A stretch of DNA of 18,168 nt from JAZDMK01 sp043800975 (GTDB lineage: Bacteria > Bacteroidota > Bacteroidia > Bacteroidales > JAHJDW01), in NCBI GenBank assembly GCA_043800975.1, contig JAZDMK010000077.1, positions 1 through 18,168 of the forward strand. Direction: 5' to 3'. Both the position numbers and the translations under genes were made by a program. Under the pieces are notes generated by a model, which saw nothing but the letters and a program-made list of their open reading frames with translations, was not told the origin of the DNA and searched no databases. This document shows positions 6,802 to 16,900 of the stretch, in pieces; position 1 is the stretch's first letter; every line of letters begins with the position of its first letter.

Positions 6802-8928
6802 ATGCGCAAGATTACATTATCAATCGTGTTAATTATCCATTTTTGTTTTGTTGAAGCTCAGTTGATAATTCAGCAAACCTATACACCAACACAATTAGTT
6901 CAAGATGTTTTGTTAGGAGGAGGGGTTACAGTGTCAAATGTCACTTACACGGGGAGTCCACTTATGATTGGCAAATTCTCTGGGTTTACAAATGTAGGGC
7001 TAGACAGTGGAATACTTATGGGAACTGGTGAGATCAAAGATCCAAATTTCGGAGTTAATCAAAGTTCTTATGGTTTTTTTGGGGGAGATATGACTCCAAG
7101 TTTACCTGGAGATGTAGACATTCAAGCCTTATCAGGTCATATATTAACAGGTAGTCAATTTGATACAGCGAGTATTGATGCGTGTGTTTTAGAGTTTGAT
7201 TTTGTTCCGTTGGGCGATACTGTAAAATTCAGATATGTATTTGGTTCTGAAGAATACCCTGACTATGTCTGCTCTGCCTTTAATGATTATTTCGGGTTTT
7301 TTATTAGTGGTCCCGGAATAAGTGGGTCATTTTCAAATAGCGGTATTAACATTGCAACATTACCAAATGGTATGCCTGTAGCAATAAATACTGTAAACAG
7401 TGGATACCCCGGCTCCGGAAATCCCACAACTGGTTGCCAATCCCTTTCTAATTCCGCATACTATGTGAATAATACGGGTGCGACTATCGCATTTAATGGA
7501 TTTACAACAGTTCTAACTGCATGGGCAAAAGTGATAGCCTGTGATACTTTTCACATTAAACTTGCAATCAGCGATATGGGAGATGGCTCATTCGGTTCAG
7601 GTGTTTTTCTTGAAGCGAATAGTTTTTTTTCGAATGGTACTTCGACAAGTCTTGAATATACGAATTCTTCGATGGGATCATATGCTGTTGAAGGATGTAG
7701 TGATGCAATTTTGCATATTAATCTTGGAGTTCCGGCGACATCACCAATAACTATAAATTATACTGTCGGAGGAACTGCAACAAATGGCACTGATTATTCG
7801 ACCATTCCTGCCAGTATTACAATTCCAATTGGAGGAACTGCTGACTCGATTATAATTCACCCACTCACAGATGGTATAGCAGAAGGGATTGAAACGGTTA
7901 CAATAATATTGCAATCCTTTTCACCATGCGGCGCAGTTTCTGACACAATAAAAATTTTTATTAAAGACAACACACCTCTTAATATCAATTTAACTCCCGA
8001 TCAAACAATATGCAGTGGAGATACTGCTGACCTTATTGCAAATGTAATCGGAGGGCTTGCGCCCTATACATATTTGTGGAATAATAGTGCTGGTAATACT
8101 CAATCCGTTCAAGTTATGCCTCTTTCCACAACTACTTATATTGTAACAGTTAACGATATGTGTGGACAAACAAGTATGGACACCGTAGTGGTTATCATTG
8201 CTCCCGGGCTAAATATTGAGGTGGATGATGTTACCATTTGCCCCGGGCAATCTGCAACATTGGTACCAAGCGGGGCAAGCAGTTATACATGGAGCGGTGG
8301 TTTATCAGGTAACCCGGCTATTACTCCTCCATTAATACAAACCACAACATACAGTATAACAGGATCTACATCGGGTTGTAACGGCTCCTCATCTGTAACC
8401 GTATACGTTGACATACTTCAAGGCGATTTCTCTTCTTCATTTCCCATTCCCGGGAATATTACAACAGTAAATTTCACAGATCTGACAACAGGCTCTGTCC
8501 AGTGGTACTGGGATTTTGGCAACGGTACTACATCAAATCTTCAGAACCCAACAGTATCCTATGAGAATCCGGGTGTGTACAATATTATGCTGATTGTAAC
8601 AAATGCAAATAATTGTACGGATACAATCATAAAAAGTATTGAAATTCTACCCCTTTTAGAGATTGAAATTCCGAATGTTTTTTCTCCAAATGCAGACGGT
8701 TTCAATGATTTTTTTGGGCCGGTTCTTTCGGGATATAAAAGTTTTCACATGGAAATCTTTAATCGTTGGGGGCGTTTGGTTTTTATAACAGATAATTATG
8801 ATTTATTATGGAATGGTACCATAAACAATAACCCAGCTTCAGATGGTGTTTATTACTATATCATATCCATCGGGCAATATGGTCTGGAAGATTACAATGC
8901 AAAAGGAAATGTGACTTTAATTCGTTAA
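6802..8928 (+). CDS. T9SS type B cargo: choice-of-anchor L, Calx-beta, Ig, PKD
   Basis: 708 aa, the only large gene on the plus strand. Residues 1-20 are a signal peptide (MRKITLSIVLIIHFCFVEAQ). Residues ~22-275 are a choice-of-anchor L domain: GLDSGILMGTGEI, RYVFGSEEYPDYVCSAFND, FGFFISGPG and AINTVN are its signature blocks. Residues ~287-390 look like a Calx-beta domain (GTATNGTDYSTIP, DGIAEGIETVTI). Two Ig-like domains follow (~392-466 and ~468-537; TICSGDTADL, TTTYIVTV), then a PKD (~541-615, QWYWDFGNGTTSN). Residues ~618-708 are the CHU_C sorting domain (PNVFSPNADGFNDFF, MEIFNRWGRLVF, GNVTLIR). It should be exported through T9SS and act at the cell surface, probably in adhesion or gliding; the ligand cannot be read. 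It ends tail-to-tail with the LytTR regulator, 38 bp apart. Confidence 0.93.
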   Translation: MRKITLSIVLIIHFCFVEAQLIIQQTYTPTQLVQDVLLGGGVTVSNVTYTGSPLMIGKFSGFTNVGLDSGILMGTGEIKDPNFGVNQSSYGFFGGDMTPSLPGDVDIQALSGHILTGSQFDTASIDACVLEFDFVPLGDTVKFRYVFGSEEYPDYVCSAFNDYFGFFISGPGISGSFSNSGINIATLPNGMPVAINTVNSGYPGSGNPTTGCQSLSNSAYYVNNTGATIAFNGFTTVLTAWAKVIACDTFHIKLAISDMGDGSFGSGVFLEANSFFSNGTSTSLEYTNSSMGSYAVEGCSDAILHINLGVPATSPITINYTVGGTATNGTDYSTIPASITIPIGGTADSIIIHPLTDGIAEGIETVTIILQSFSPCGAVSDTIKIFIKDNTPLNINLTPDQTICSGDTADLIANVIGGLAPYTYLWNNSAGNTQSVQVMPLSTTTYIVTVNDMCGQTSMDTVVVIIAPGLNIEVDDVTICPGQSATLVPSGASSYTWSGGLSGNPAITPPLIQTTTYSITGSTSGCNGSSSVTVYVDILQGDFSSSFPIPGNITTVNFTDLTTGSVQWYWDFGNGTTSNLQNPTVSYENPGVYNIMLIVTNANNCTDTIIKSIEILPLLEIEIPNVFSPNADGFNDFFGPVLSGYKSFHMEIFNRWGRLVFITDNYDLLWNGTINNNPASDGVYYYIISIGQYGLEDYNAKGNVTLIR

Positions 8929-8955
8929 TTCAGCAGAATTTTCATAAATTGTAGG

Positions 8956-8974
8956 CGATTTGCTATTCAAATCG
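8956..8974. terminator. Possible shared terminator hairpin between convergent genes
   Basis: CGATTTG (8956-8962), the loop CTATT and CAAATCG (8968-8974) form a 7-bp stem between the convergent 708-aa gene and the response regulator, overlapping the regulator's stop codon (8967-8969). There is no strong T-tract on either side. Position favours a bidirectional transcript end; the sequence alone is weak support. Confidence 0.35.
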
Positions 8975-9719
8975 ATTCAAGAATACTCAATACTGCATCT
9001 TTAATTTTAATTGAAATGGGTATTTTACTTTCATCACACATAACAATATACCCGCCTTCACTTTTCACGTAGCGAACTACATATTGAACATTAATAATGT
9101 GTGATTGCTGAACCCGAAGAAAACCATAACCATCTAATAATGATTCGAAGTCTCCAAGCGTTTTCGACACAAGAATACTTTTCCCGTTTTTCAAATAGAA
9201 ACTGGTATAATTTCGTTCACTTTGTAAGCGGATAATCTCTTCAATGTTGATATATTGAAGACTGTCGGATGTGCGAATGGTAATTTTATGGGGCTTCCCG
9301 GAAATATGGCGGAAAAGATTTGTCTTTGCTGTGAGCTGTTTGTGTTGATTTGATGTTTTTTCAGCTACTGCTTTATACTTTTCAATTGCGGCAATAATTT
9401 CATATGGGTTGATGGGCTTAAGTATGTAATCTAAAGCGCTTATTTTAATCGCCTTCAAAGCATATTCTTCATACCCAGTAATAAAAATAATATGAAAATC
9501 CAAATGGTCAAACTGACTCAATAGATTAAACCCTGTACCGTCTGTCATACGAATATCGAGAAATATTAAATCAGGCTTTAATTTATTGATTACTTCGATC
9601 CCCGAGGATACACTATCGGCCTCGCCAACAATTCTTACCTCTGGACAGCTTTCTGTAAGAATTGCACTAATAGCAGCCCTTGATTTTTTTTCATCATCAA
9701 TAATTACTGTATTAATCAT
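8967..9719 (-). CDS. LytTR-family response regulator
   Basis: 250 aa. Residues 3-118 are a receiver domain with all expected residues: acidic pair D8/D9 (VIIDDEKKS), phospho-acceptor D55 (LIFLDIRM), T81 (FITGYEEYA) and K101 (YILKPINP). After a linker, residues ~145-245 are a LytTR DNA-binding domain (IEEIIRLQSERNYTSFYL, FLRVQQSHIINVQYV). The architecture is that of the AgrA/LytR/AlgR-type activators that bind short direct repeats upstream of targets. The start ATG (9719) lies inside the end of the kinase gene (8-bp overlap, ATGATTAA), so the two are translationally coupled and phosphotransfer from that kinase is very likely. Targets are not shown by sequence; the neighbouring surface-protein genes are the obvious candidates by position. 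All catalytic residues are present, so it should be functional. Confidence 0.95.
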   Translation of the reverse strand: MINTVIIDDEKKSRAAISAILTESCPEVRIVGEADSVSSGIEVINKLKPDLIFLDIRMTDGTGFNLLSQFDHLDFHIIFITGYEEYALKAIKISALDYILKPINPYEIIAAIEKYKAVAEKTSNQHKQLTAKTNLFRHISGKPHKITIRTSDSLQYINIEEIIRLQSERNYTSFYLKNGKSILVSKTLGDFESLLDGYGFLRVQQSHIINVQYVVRYVKSEGGYIVMCDESKIPISIKIKDAVLSILESI

Positions 9720-11484
9720 ATTTTAAAAATTTAAATGGGATTTTCATTGTTACAATAGTGCCTGAAGGAATATTTTTTCTCTCTAAGACATCAGTATACT
9801 GAAATATTTCCGATTCCTTTTTTTTGGTTATCAGTTTTAGGCGTTCTATCGTTATCTCTGTGGATAAAGAGACCCGGCTCTCATTCTTTTTCAATGAAGC
9901 TGACACTTTTCGCCCGACACCGTTATCCTTTACTTCATATACCAAAAAGTCCCCTTCTGTTCGAAACGTGATATTTATTTTCCCGGCCCCCTGCTTTGGA
10001 ACAACCCCGTGCTCTACTGCATTTTCAACGAATGGCTGTGTTAACATTGGAGGAATAAAGATGTGTTCTGGCAAAACCGACGAATCAATGGCAATGAACC
10101 ATTCAAACTTATCGGAATATCTGAGTTGCTGTAGTTCTAAATAATGTTCCAATAAGCTTATTTCCTTATCAAGCGAGATATGGCTTTCTCTTGAATTCCT
10201 GAGAATAAGTCTCATTAATTCAGAAAAATCGGAAAGAAATTTGCCTGCTTGAAATTTCTCGCCGGTAAAAATAAAACTCTGTATAGCAACTAATGCATTT
10301 GATATAAAATGTGGGTTCATTTGCAATTGCAAAGCCCGTTGCTCTAGCTGAACTTTATCTTTCATTCTTTTTATTCGTTGTTGCCTTACTAATAAATACG
10401 ACATTCCAATAAATATTACAAATAGTAAAATGACACCAAAAATTATTACATTAATTCTTTGAATTTTTAATTCTTTGATTTCGTTTTCCTGTTGTAAAAG
10501 TTTCAGTTTTTTTTCACGCGAGAGTTTTATAACATTCAGTATGCTCTGATTAAAATCGTTTGCAGAACTGGCAACAGAGTCTTTATAAATTATATACAAT
10601 TCTGTGTATTTTAGTGTGCTGTCAACATTGTTTAGTTTCTTCCAGATTTCCTTTCTGGTGTCCATAATAAACTGAAATATGTAAGGACCCTGGGCCCCCC
10701 CTGATGCAATAATCTCAGCAGTATCTAAATAGGCAAGAGCAGTAGAATAGGCTTTGTTTTGAGATAGGCAATGACCGGTAGCAACATAGGTCATTGCGGT
10801 TGACCAAATTCTTTTTTGTGGGAGTTCACCCCTATTTCCGGTTAAAAGTTTTTTGAAAGGATACCCCTCAATCTTTAACTGAATTTTTGAATAATAAATG
10901 GCTTCTTTTAGTTTTTCATAAGCTTTTGAATATTCTCCACTGTCCATATCCATTTCAGCCATGACAATCTTAACATTCGCAAGAGAAGTGTATAGATGAT
11001 ACTTCAAACAGATTTTTTCACATTGATATGAGTAATAAAAGGCCTTTTCACGCTCTCCAATAAACCGGTATGCCAATGCAATTCTATTTAAATGAGCAGC
11101 TTCTTTTTCTCTATTGCCGTTTGCTTTGTATATTTTTAACAAAAACAAATCTATATACAATGAATTAGAATATTCTTTGACGCTATAGTAAATTAATGAT
11201 AATTTACTTAAGATTTCCAATGTTTGTGGAACGTCATTGTTTGAAGCTGTGATTCCCAATGCCTGAACAAAGTATTTCAGGGTGCTGTCCAGCTCCACGG
11301 TTTTCAATCCATAGAAATTGTAAAAATAATGTTCTGCCATTTCTACAAAAGCATTTGCTTTTACTAAACCCTTTGCTGTGTCTGCAACTGATAATAGACT
11401 ATCTGAGTATTTATCAGCTAACACGTTTGAAAAGACAGAAGTCATTATTGTTATTAGAATAATATGCTTAATCTTTTTTATCAT
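9712..11484 (-). CDS. TPR-type membrane sensor histidine kinase (LytS/His_kinase family)
   Basis: 590 aa from the chosen ATG at 11484. The frame is open to 11529, but that extension covers the -7 box at 11515-11508, and the internal Met opens a signal peptide (MIKKIKHIILITIMTSVFSN). Residues ~30-305 are helical TPR-like repeats, presumably periplasmic (YSVKEYSNSLYIDLFLLKIY, AYRFIGEREKAFYYS). Residues ~320-343 are a charged coiled-coil and ~345-367 the transmembrane segment (VIIFGVILLFVIFIGMSYLL). The cytoplasmic part has a His_kinase domain with the phospho-acceptor H392 in LQMNPHFISNAL and an HATPase domain with N-box FVENAVEHG (N488) and G-box KDNGVGR (D520). This is a common Bacteroidota sensor layout paired with LytTR regulators. 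The signal is unknown; TPRs suggest protein or peptide sensing at the envelope. Confidence 0.93.
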   Translation of the reverse strand: MIKKIKHIILITIMTSVFSNVLADKYSDSLLSVADTAKGLVKANAFVEMAEHYFYNFYGLKTVELDSTLKYFVQALGITASNNDVPQTLEILSKLSLIYYSVKEYSNSLYIDLFLLKIYKANGNREKEAAHLNRIALAYRFIGEREKAFYYSYQCEKICLKYHLYTSLANVKIVMAEMDMDSGEYSKAYEKLKEAIYYSKIQLKIEGYPFKKLLTGNRGELPQKRIWSTAMTYVATGHCLSQNKAYSTALAYLDTAEIIASGGAQGPYIFQFIMDTRKEIWKKLNNVDSTLKYTELYIIYKDSVASSANDFNQSILNVIKLSREKKLKLLQQENEIKELKIQRINVIIFGVILLFVIFIGMSYLLVRQQRIKRMKDKVQLEQRALQLQMNPHFISNALVAIQSFIFTGEKFQAGKFLSDFSELMRLILRNSRESHISLDKEISLLEHYLELQQLRYSDKFEWFIAIDSSVLPEHIFIPPMLTQPFVENAVEHGVVPKQGAGKINITFRTEGDFLVYEVKDNGVGRKVSASLKKNESRVSLSTEITIERLKLITKKKESEIFQYTDVLERKNIPSGTIVTMKIPFKFLKYD

Positions 11485-11811
11485 CTTTTTGAAATTGGGC
11501 CTCGATTCAAAGATAGCAATATTGATCAATGTAATGAAATTTTGAAAAACAAAATTCTGCTTCTGGTATTATCTACATGAAAATGGATTATTTGTTGTAT
11601 TAAAATCACGTGTCATAATTATTCTTGTGATGTGAAATATTTTTTTGAAGTATTTTGCAAAAGAGTTTTCTTATGAACACTCATTTTTTATTTAATTTTT
11701 AAAGAAAAAGTTTTAGTTGATTATTTTAAAAAACAAGTGTGCAGATATCTGTACTCTTGATTGGAATAATAAAAAAGAACATGTAAGGGGTTTAGAGAAA
11801 TAATAATTGGT
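11485..11811. other. Spacer between the 699-aa cargo gene and the kinase operon
   Basis: About 327 bp, very AT-rich, holding the kinase promoter box near its left end. No ORF of interest and no strong terminator hairpin was found, so transcription from the two upstream cargo genes could continue into the kinase operon at some level. Confidence 0.55.
11508..11515 (-). promoter_or_regulatory. -7 box for the kinase/regulator operon
   Basis: TATCTTTG on the minus strand matches TAnnTTTG and lies 23 nt before the ATG at 11484. No good -33 TTG is found at the usual distance (one TTG lies only 11 nt upstream), which might indicate a weak or activator-dependent promoter. Confidence 0.5.
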
Positions 11812-13911
11812 CTACCTGATAATTGTCACATTTCCTTTCAAGCTGTATACTTTCTTATCAGTTGCCTCCGCATCAATGATATAAAAGTAAACACCATCAC
11901 TTTGCCCGTTACCATCCCATTTAAAATCGGGGATTTCAGTTTGAAAAACCAAATTGCCCCATCGACTGAATATGCTGCAATTGAATGAAAGAAATTCCCC
12001 ATCATGTTTTATCATGAAGTAATCATTCATTCCATCTCCATTGGGCGTGAAAACATTGGGTATTTCTATTAAGCTTGGATAAATCACTTCAATTAAAATA
12101 GTAAAAGTATAAATGCAACCTTCAGGCAGGTTGCCTGTAGCAGTAAGTGTAACTATGTATGTTCCGGCTTCTGCGTATATGTGACTTACAGATATTCCTG
12201 TTCCTGTTGTTCCATCTCCGAAATTCCACACATAATTTGATGCTACATCTCCGTTCCAGGAAAAAAGAAATTCGTGTGAAATTACATCAGATAAGGTATC
12301 TGCCGTAATGTCTCCATTCAAAGGGATAGTTAATATTTGTATAGTTTCTGAAACGGAACAAAGATCGTTATCAGTTGCAGTAACCGTCATTGTAATATTT
12401 CCTGCAGTGGTTATTGTTGTATTTGAACCTGAACTTGCATTGCTCCAGCTATAGGTATACGGCATTGTTCCACCTGTTGCATAAGCTGATAAATTAACCA
12501 CTGACCCGTCACAAACGGTAGTATCGTTAGAAGTATATAGTTCGATAGGGGCAGGTTGCGTCAGGGTGATGCTCTCTGTAACTACACATCCATATTGATC
12601 TGTTGTTGTAACTGAATATGGAACTTGTGCAGCCAATCCGACAGCCGTTGAAGAATATTGCTGTGGGGTTGTGTTCCAAACATAGCTCAGACTTCCCATA
12701 CCCCCAGTTACTGCAACCGCTGCGGATCCATTGCTTACTCCGTTGCAAGTTAAGGAATCAATTACGTTAATCTGTGCAGTCATCTCATATACATTTACCG
12801 TAACACTAGATGGCTGAGACTGGCAATCGCCCACTTCAACTGTTAAACTTACATTATGAATACCTGGTGTAATCCAGTTGATTTCATAGGGACCTTGCCC
12901 AGTGCCTGACACAACAGCTCCTCCGTCAAAATTCCAATTGTACGTCGCAGTGGCTGGTGCGTTTCCCGTGTACGTTATTGTTGAATTTGAAGAGGTACAT
13001 ACAGGCGAATCAACTGTAAAGAAAGATGTAGGTGGGGGTGCAACTGTTATTGTAATTGATGAGAAACATGAGTCAATCCCATTGGAAATAGTAACAGTAA
13101 AAGTAGTTGTTTGAGTAATGAATGCCGTTGGATTAGCAACAGTATCATTTGATATGTATGCAGCAGGAGAAGCTACCCAATGCAAGTGTGAAGGCTGGGA
13201 CGATGTGATTTTGATATCTTCAATACCCCAGTTGTCATATTCAGCTCCTGTAGCATTGGCCTGAAACCAACGAAAACGCGTTGCGCTTGTTTGTGCTGCC
13301 GCCGGAATTGGCCAATTTTGCGTACTCCAGTTTGTGAATAATGTTGTTTGTCCATTATTAACAGAAGGTGACGTAACAAAAGGATTGGAAATAAGTATAC
13401 TTCCATCGGGTTGAAAATATTTCCAGTCAGTCCACATTCCACCCCCATTTGTAGAAAATTGAAGGGCTACTCCTTCATCGGGCTGATCGGGTCCTTCGCA
13501 AGGGGAAGCATTTCCCTGAATGGCATATCGCATGTCCCACTGAATGAATCCTCCGTTATGTACATCAAAGTCGATAGATTCAAAAGAACGAGGAGCTGGC
13601 GTATTTGCCATCCAAAGATAATTTGTTGCGCTAGGATGTGGCACACACATGCTACTGGTAACCGTGGCTGAAGATGTTGCAGCCCAACCCGACCCTATCG
13701 TTCCGTCATCGAAATTATTCGACATTTCAAGGGTGTAGATGGAGCCGTTAGAAAACAAATGAACAGAATCACTATTACAAACAACCGTGTCTGCTGCAGT
13801 TGCAAAAATATTGCATTGAAGCTGACTGAAGCTCCTGAATGGCAGAAAAAGTACATGGAGCACGATGTATATAATCGACAACCGAATTGTGTTTCTCTTT
13901 TTCATAGCCAT
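11812..13911 (-). CDS. T9SS type B cargo with reelin-repeat-like domain, PKD and Ig repeats
   Basis: 699 aa from ATG 13911; an ATG two codons on (13905) is an equal alternative. Residues 1-30 are a signal peptide (MKKRNTIRLSIIYIVLHVLF, ending FSQ). Residues ~58-238 resemble one repeat of eukaryotic reelin: NFDDGTIGSGW, CEGPDQPDEGVALQFSTNGG with the Asp-box-like STNGGGMW, and TRFRWFQANATGAEYDNWGI. Next come an Ig-like stretch (~240-290), a PKD (~293-375, TYNWNFDGG), a SprB-like repeat (~378-455), an Ig-like domain (~456-528) and a PKD (~531-609, YVWNFGDGTTG). Residues ~613-699 are the CHU_C sorting domain (IPNVFTPNGDGMNDYF, CSIFSRWGNLVF, KGNVTIIR). It starts 4 bp after the stop of the 1135-aa cargo gene and is almost certainly co-transcribed with it. 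Likely a surface adhesin; binding partner unknown. Confidence 0.92.
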   Translation of the reverse strand: MAMKKRNTIRLSIIYIVLHVLFLPFRSFSQLQCNIFATAADTVVCNSDSVHLFSNGSIYTLEMSNNFDDGTIGSGWAATSSATVTSSMCVPHPSATNYLWMANTPAPRSFESIDFDVHNGGFIQWDMRYAIQGNASPCEGPDQPDEGVALQFSTNGGGMWTDWKYFQPDGSILISNPFVTSPSVNNGQTTLFTNWSTQNWPIPAAAQTSATRFRWFQANATGAEYDNWGIEDIKITSSQPSHLHWVASPAAYISNDTVANPTAFITQTTTFTVTISNGIDSCFSSITITVAPPPTSFFTVDSPVCTSSNSTITYTGNAPATATYNWNFDGGAVVSGTGQGPYEINWITPGIHNVSLTVEVGDCQSQPSSVTVNVYEMTAQINVIDSLTCNGVSNGSAAVAVTGGMGSLSYVWNTTPQQYSSTAVGLAAQVPYSVTTTDQYGCVVTESITLTQPAPIELYTSNDTTVCDGSVVNLSAYATGGTMPYTYSWSNASSGSNTTITTAGNITMTVTATDNDLCSVSETIQILTIPLNGDITADTLSDVISHEFLFSWNGDVASNYVWNFGDGTTGTGISVSHIYAEAGTYIVTLTATGNLPEGCIYTFTILIEVIYPSLIEIPNVFTPNGDGMNDYFMIKHDGEFLSFNCSIFSRWGNLVFQTEIPDFKWDGNGQSDGVYFYIIDAEATDKKVYSLKGNVTIIR

Positions 13912-13915
13912 AATA

Positions 13916-16900
13916 TTATCGGATTAATGTAACATGACCTTCATATTTTTGTTTGAACCCGTCAATTTCTTTAACAATAGCAAGCCAAATATAAATACCA
14001 CCTTCAACAGGTCTTCCCAAATATGTTCCATCCCAGCGTCGATTTATGTCATTCGTTTTAAAAATCATTTCTCCCCAACGATTGAAGATATAAAATTCGA
14101 AATTGTCAGGATCCAGAACGGTTCCATACGGACCAAAGAGATCATTCAATCCATCCCCATCGGGTGTAAAAGCAGAAGGAACGTAAAACGTCATATTTTC
14201 CTTCACTTGAATTACTTTGCTTGTTGTATCCGAGCATCCCCATGGATCAGTTACTAAAAGGGTTACTAAATAATCTCCCACTTGCTCGTAATTATATGTC
14301 GGATTTTGTATTGAAGAACTTCCTGTTAGATCTCCAAAAGTCCATGCCCAGCTTATTACAACAGGCGTAGATTGATCAAAAAAGTGTACTTCAGGGTTAT
14401 TTGTAGAAACAACTTGCGGACTAGAGTAGAAATCTGCATGAGGTCCGGGAATATCATTTATAATAACATTTCCCATTGTTTCGCATCCGGCATCATCAGT
14501 TACAGTAATCGAATAATTCCCAGCCGACAAATGGTTTATTGTTGCTGTAGTTTCAGTAGTACTCCAAATCACACTGCATCCATTACAATTTCCTGTAGGT
14601 GTATAGGTAGCACTCCCAATGTTTTGACCGCAGTGTGCATCGGATGAATTGATCACAAATACAGGCCCGGGTCTTACTGTAATATTAATTGTGCAATCCG
14701 AAACACAACCAATATTATTGAGTTCTAATCCAATATTAAATGTTCCTGGATTGTTCCAGGTTATAGTGTGTGGACCAGGACCATTTACAGTTGTAGGGGT
14801 TCCGCCGTTAAACGTCCAATTGAATTGCATTCCGGCAGAAACACTTCCATTGTACTCAACGATAGCAGACTCACCTACACATAAGAGGTTGTCTGATATT
14901 GTAAAAGATGCCGGCAAAGTTGGGACTACAGTTACAGTCACAAATAATATTGAATCTTCGCATGGAGTAGTTACGGTTACCTGATAGGTAGTAGTAACTA
15001 AGGGTGCGACCGAAACGGAAGAACTGCTCCCTGCAACCGGGCTCCAGGAATACGAAACTGAGGATGGATTAATAGCAGGATTTACTGTAACGGATAAGGT
15101 TGTATTCTGCCCTGCACAAATGGTTGCATTATTTGTAATCACCGGGTTCAGAGGCCCTGGCATAACATAGACAGAAATACTTGTATCACTGATACAGCCT
15201 TGGTTATCGATCTGCAACTGTACGAGATGATTCCCCGATGCTGCCCAACTAACAGTATGTGGTCCGGCTCCACTGGCTGTAGCAGGTGCGCCTCCGCTGA
15301 ATGTCCAATTAAATAATGTTGTTGATGGAGATGACCCATTAAAGGTGAAACTGCTGCTTTGTCCTATGCATAAGATTGTGTCTGTAGCTATAATCTGAGG
15401 TGTAATTGCATTCACTACAGTCACAGTTGTTTGTAACACCGTATCTGAATGACAGGGACGAGAAATGGTAACATAATATGTAGTAGTAGTCACAGGATTA
15501 ACAGAGATAGAACTGTTATTTCCTGCTACAGGACTCCAGTTGTAATTAACAGACGAAGGGCTAATCAAAGGATTGATTGAGACAGATATTGTTATTGGTC
15601 CAGCTCCCTGACAAATGGTTTGGTTAGGAGTAATCACCGGATTGGTTGGATGATTATCGACAAAATATAAAGTGTCTACTACAGTAGTAGGTGTGCAAGG
15701 GCAGCCGCCGCCTATGTTTAAAATAATATACTCATTAGGTTCCGTAATACCATCAGGTAACACATTGTAGTAAACAGTATCCGTCATCTGGCCAGGTGCA
15801 AACCAAACCGGTTGTGGTATATTGGTATAGTCGATTCCCATAGTAGCCGTACCAGTAATATTCGGATAGAATGACAGAGAGTCATTAATGTTTAATGAAT
15901 CAGGACGGTTAAATACCATGTAATAGGAACAACCTTCTTCAACTTGCGATGTGGGAGTGCCGGAGTTATTATAATTCATAACATTCCCAGTGCCCGGCTG
16001 AAGGCCCGTTTTTGCTTCGAAAAGCAGGCCGCAATCATACCAACTATCCTGAATGTCCTGAATACCCATTTTTAAAGAATAAGTAGAACATGGAACAACA
16101 GCAATTTTTGCTTCTAAAGTTACTGTAAGGCCATTCCAGGAAACGGGTAACTCACCACAAAAGTTATCCCGATAAAAAGCACAATTATTACAAGGGCCAT
16201 AGGATTCATATCTATGTTGACCATTATTTATGGTATTAATAGAAACAACCTGTGAATTAACAAGTGCAAAATTAAGAGAGGTGTAACTTCCACCCAATGG
16301 ATTTGGACCACTAATTAAAAATCCAAAAACATCGTTAACACCAGTAGTAACAAATCTGCTGAATTCCTCAGAACCAAATATATATCTGAATCGTAATGTG
16401 TCAGTTGAGGGAATATAATTGAAAGTCAGAACAGATGCATCCATTCCATTACTACCCAGTTGCGTGTCACCACCCGTGCCCATATTATCGTTAGAGAAAA
16501 TATTCATCCCATTACCTCTAATGTTATTAACTTTGCCACTAGCCATGGCAATACCACTATTAAACCCAACTAATGATCCGTTTGTGAAATATCCGGCACT
16601 TTGAGCAGAGCCTGTGTAAACAGCATTAAATATTGAGTCGCAGGGTGCAGATGAAAAAACCTGACTAACCATGTAATTCAAACTCATATTATTCAAAGTT
16701 GTAATTTGTAATTGATCGGAACCATCCGGTTCTGTTGCACACAAATCAAAGGTAGCTTCCTCATTGTAATCAAAAGCCCAAAAACGGATCCAAACCGTTT
16801 GACCTGCAAGATTATCCCAAGGATATACTCTTAGAGGTGGAAAACACCGCGGATTGATTGTGTCAATAACCGTAATCGTACGAAAAACAGTCAGTGAACT

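Noticed and set aside
11485..11811. Terminator after the 699-aa cargo gene
   Set aside because: Only T-rich stretches and a 5-bp stem with a 17-nt loop; no convincing hairpin.
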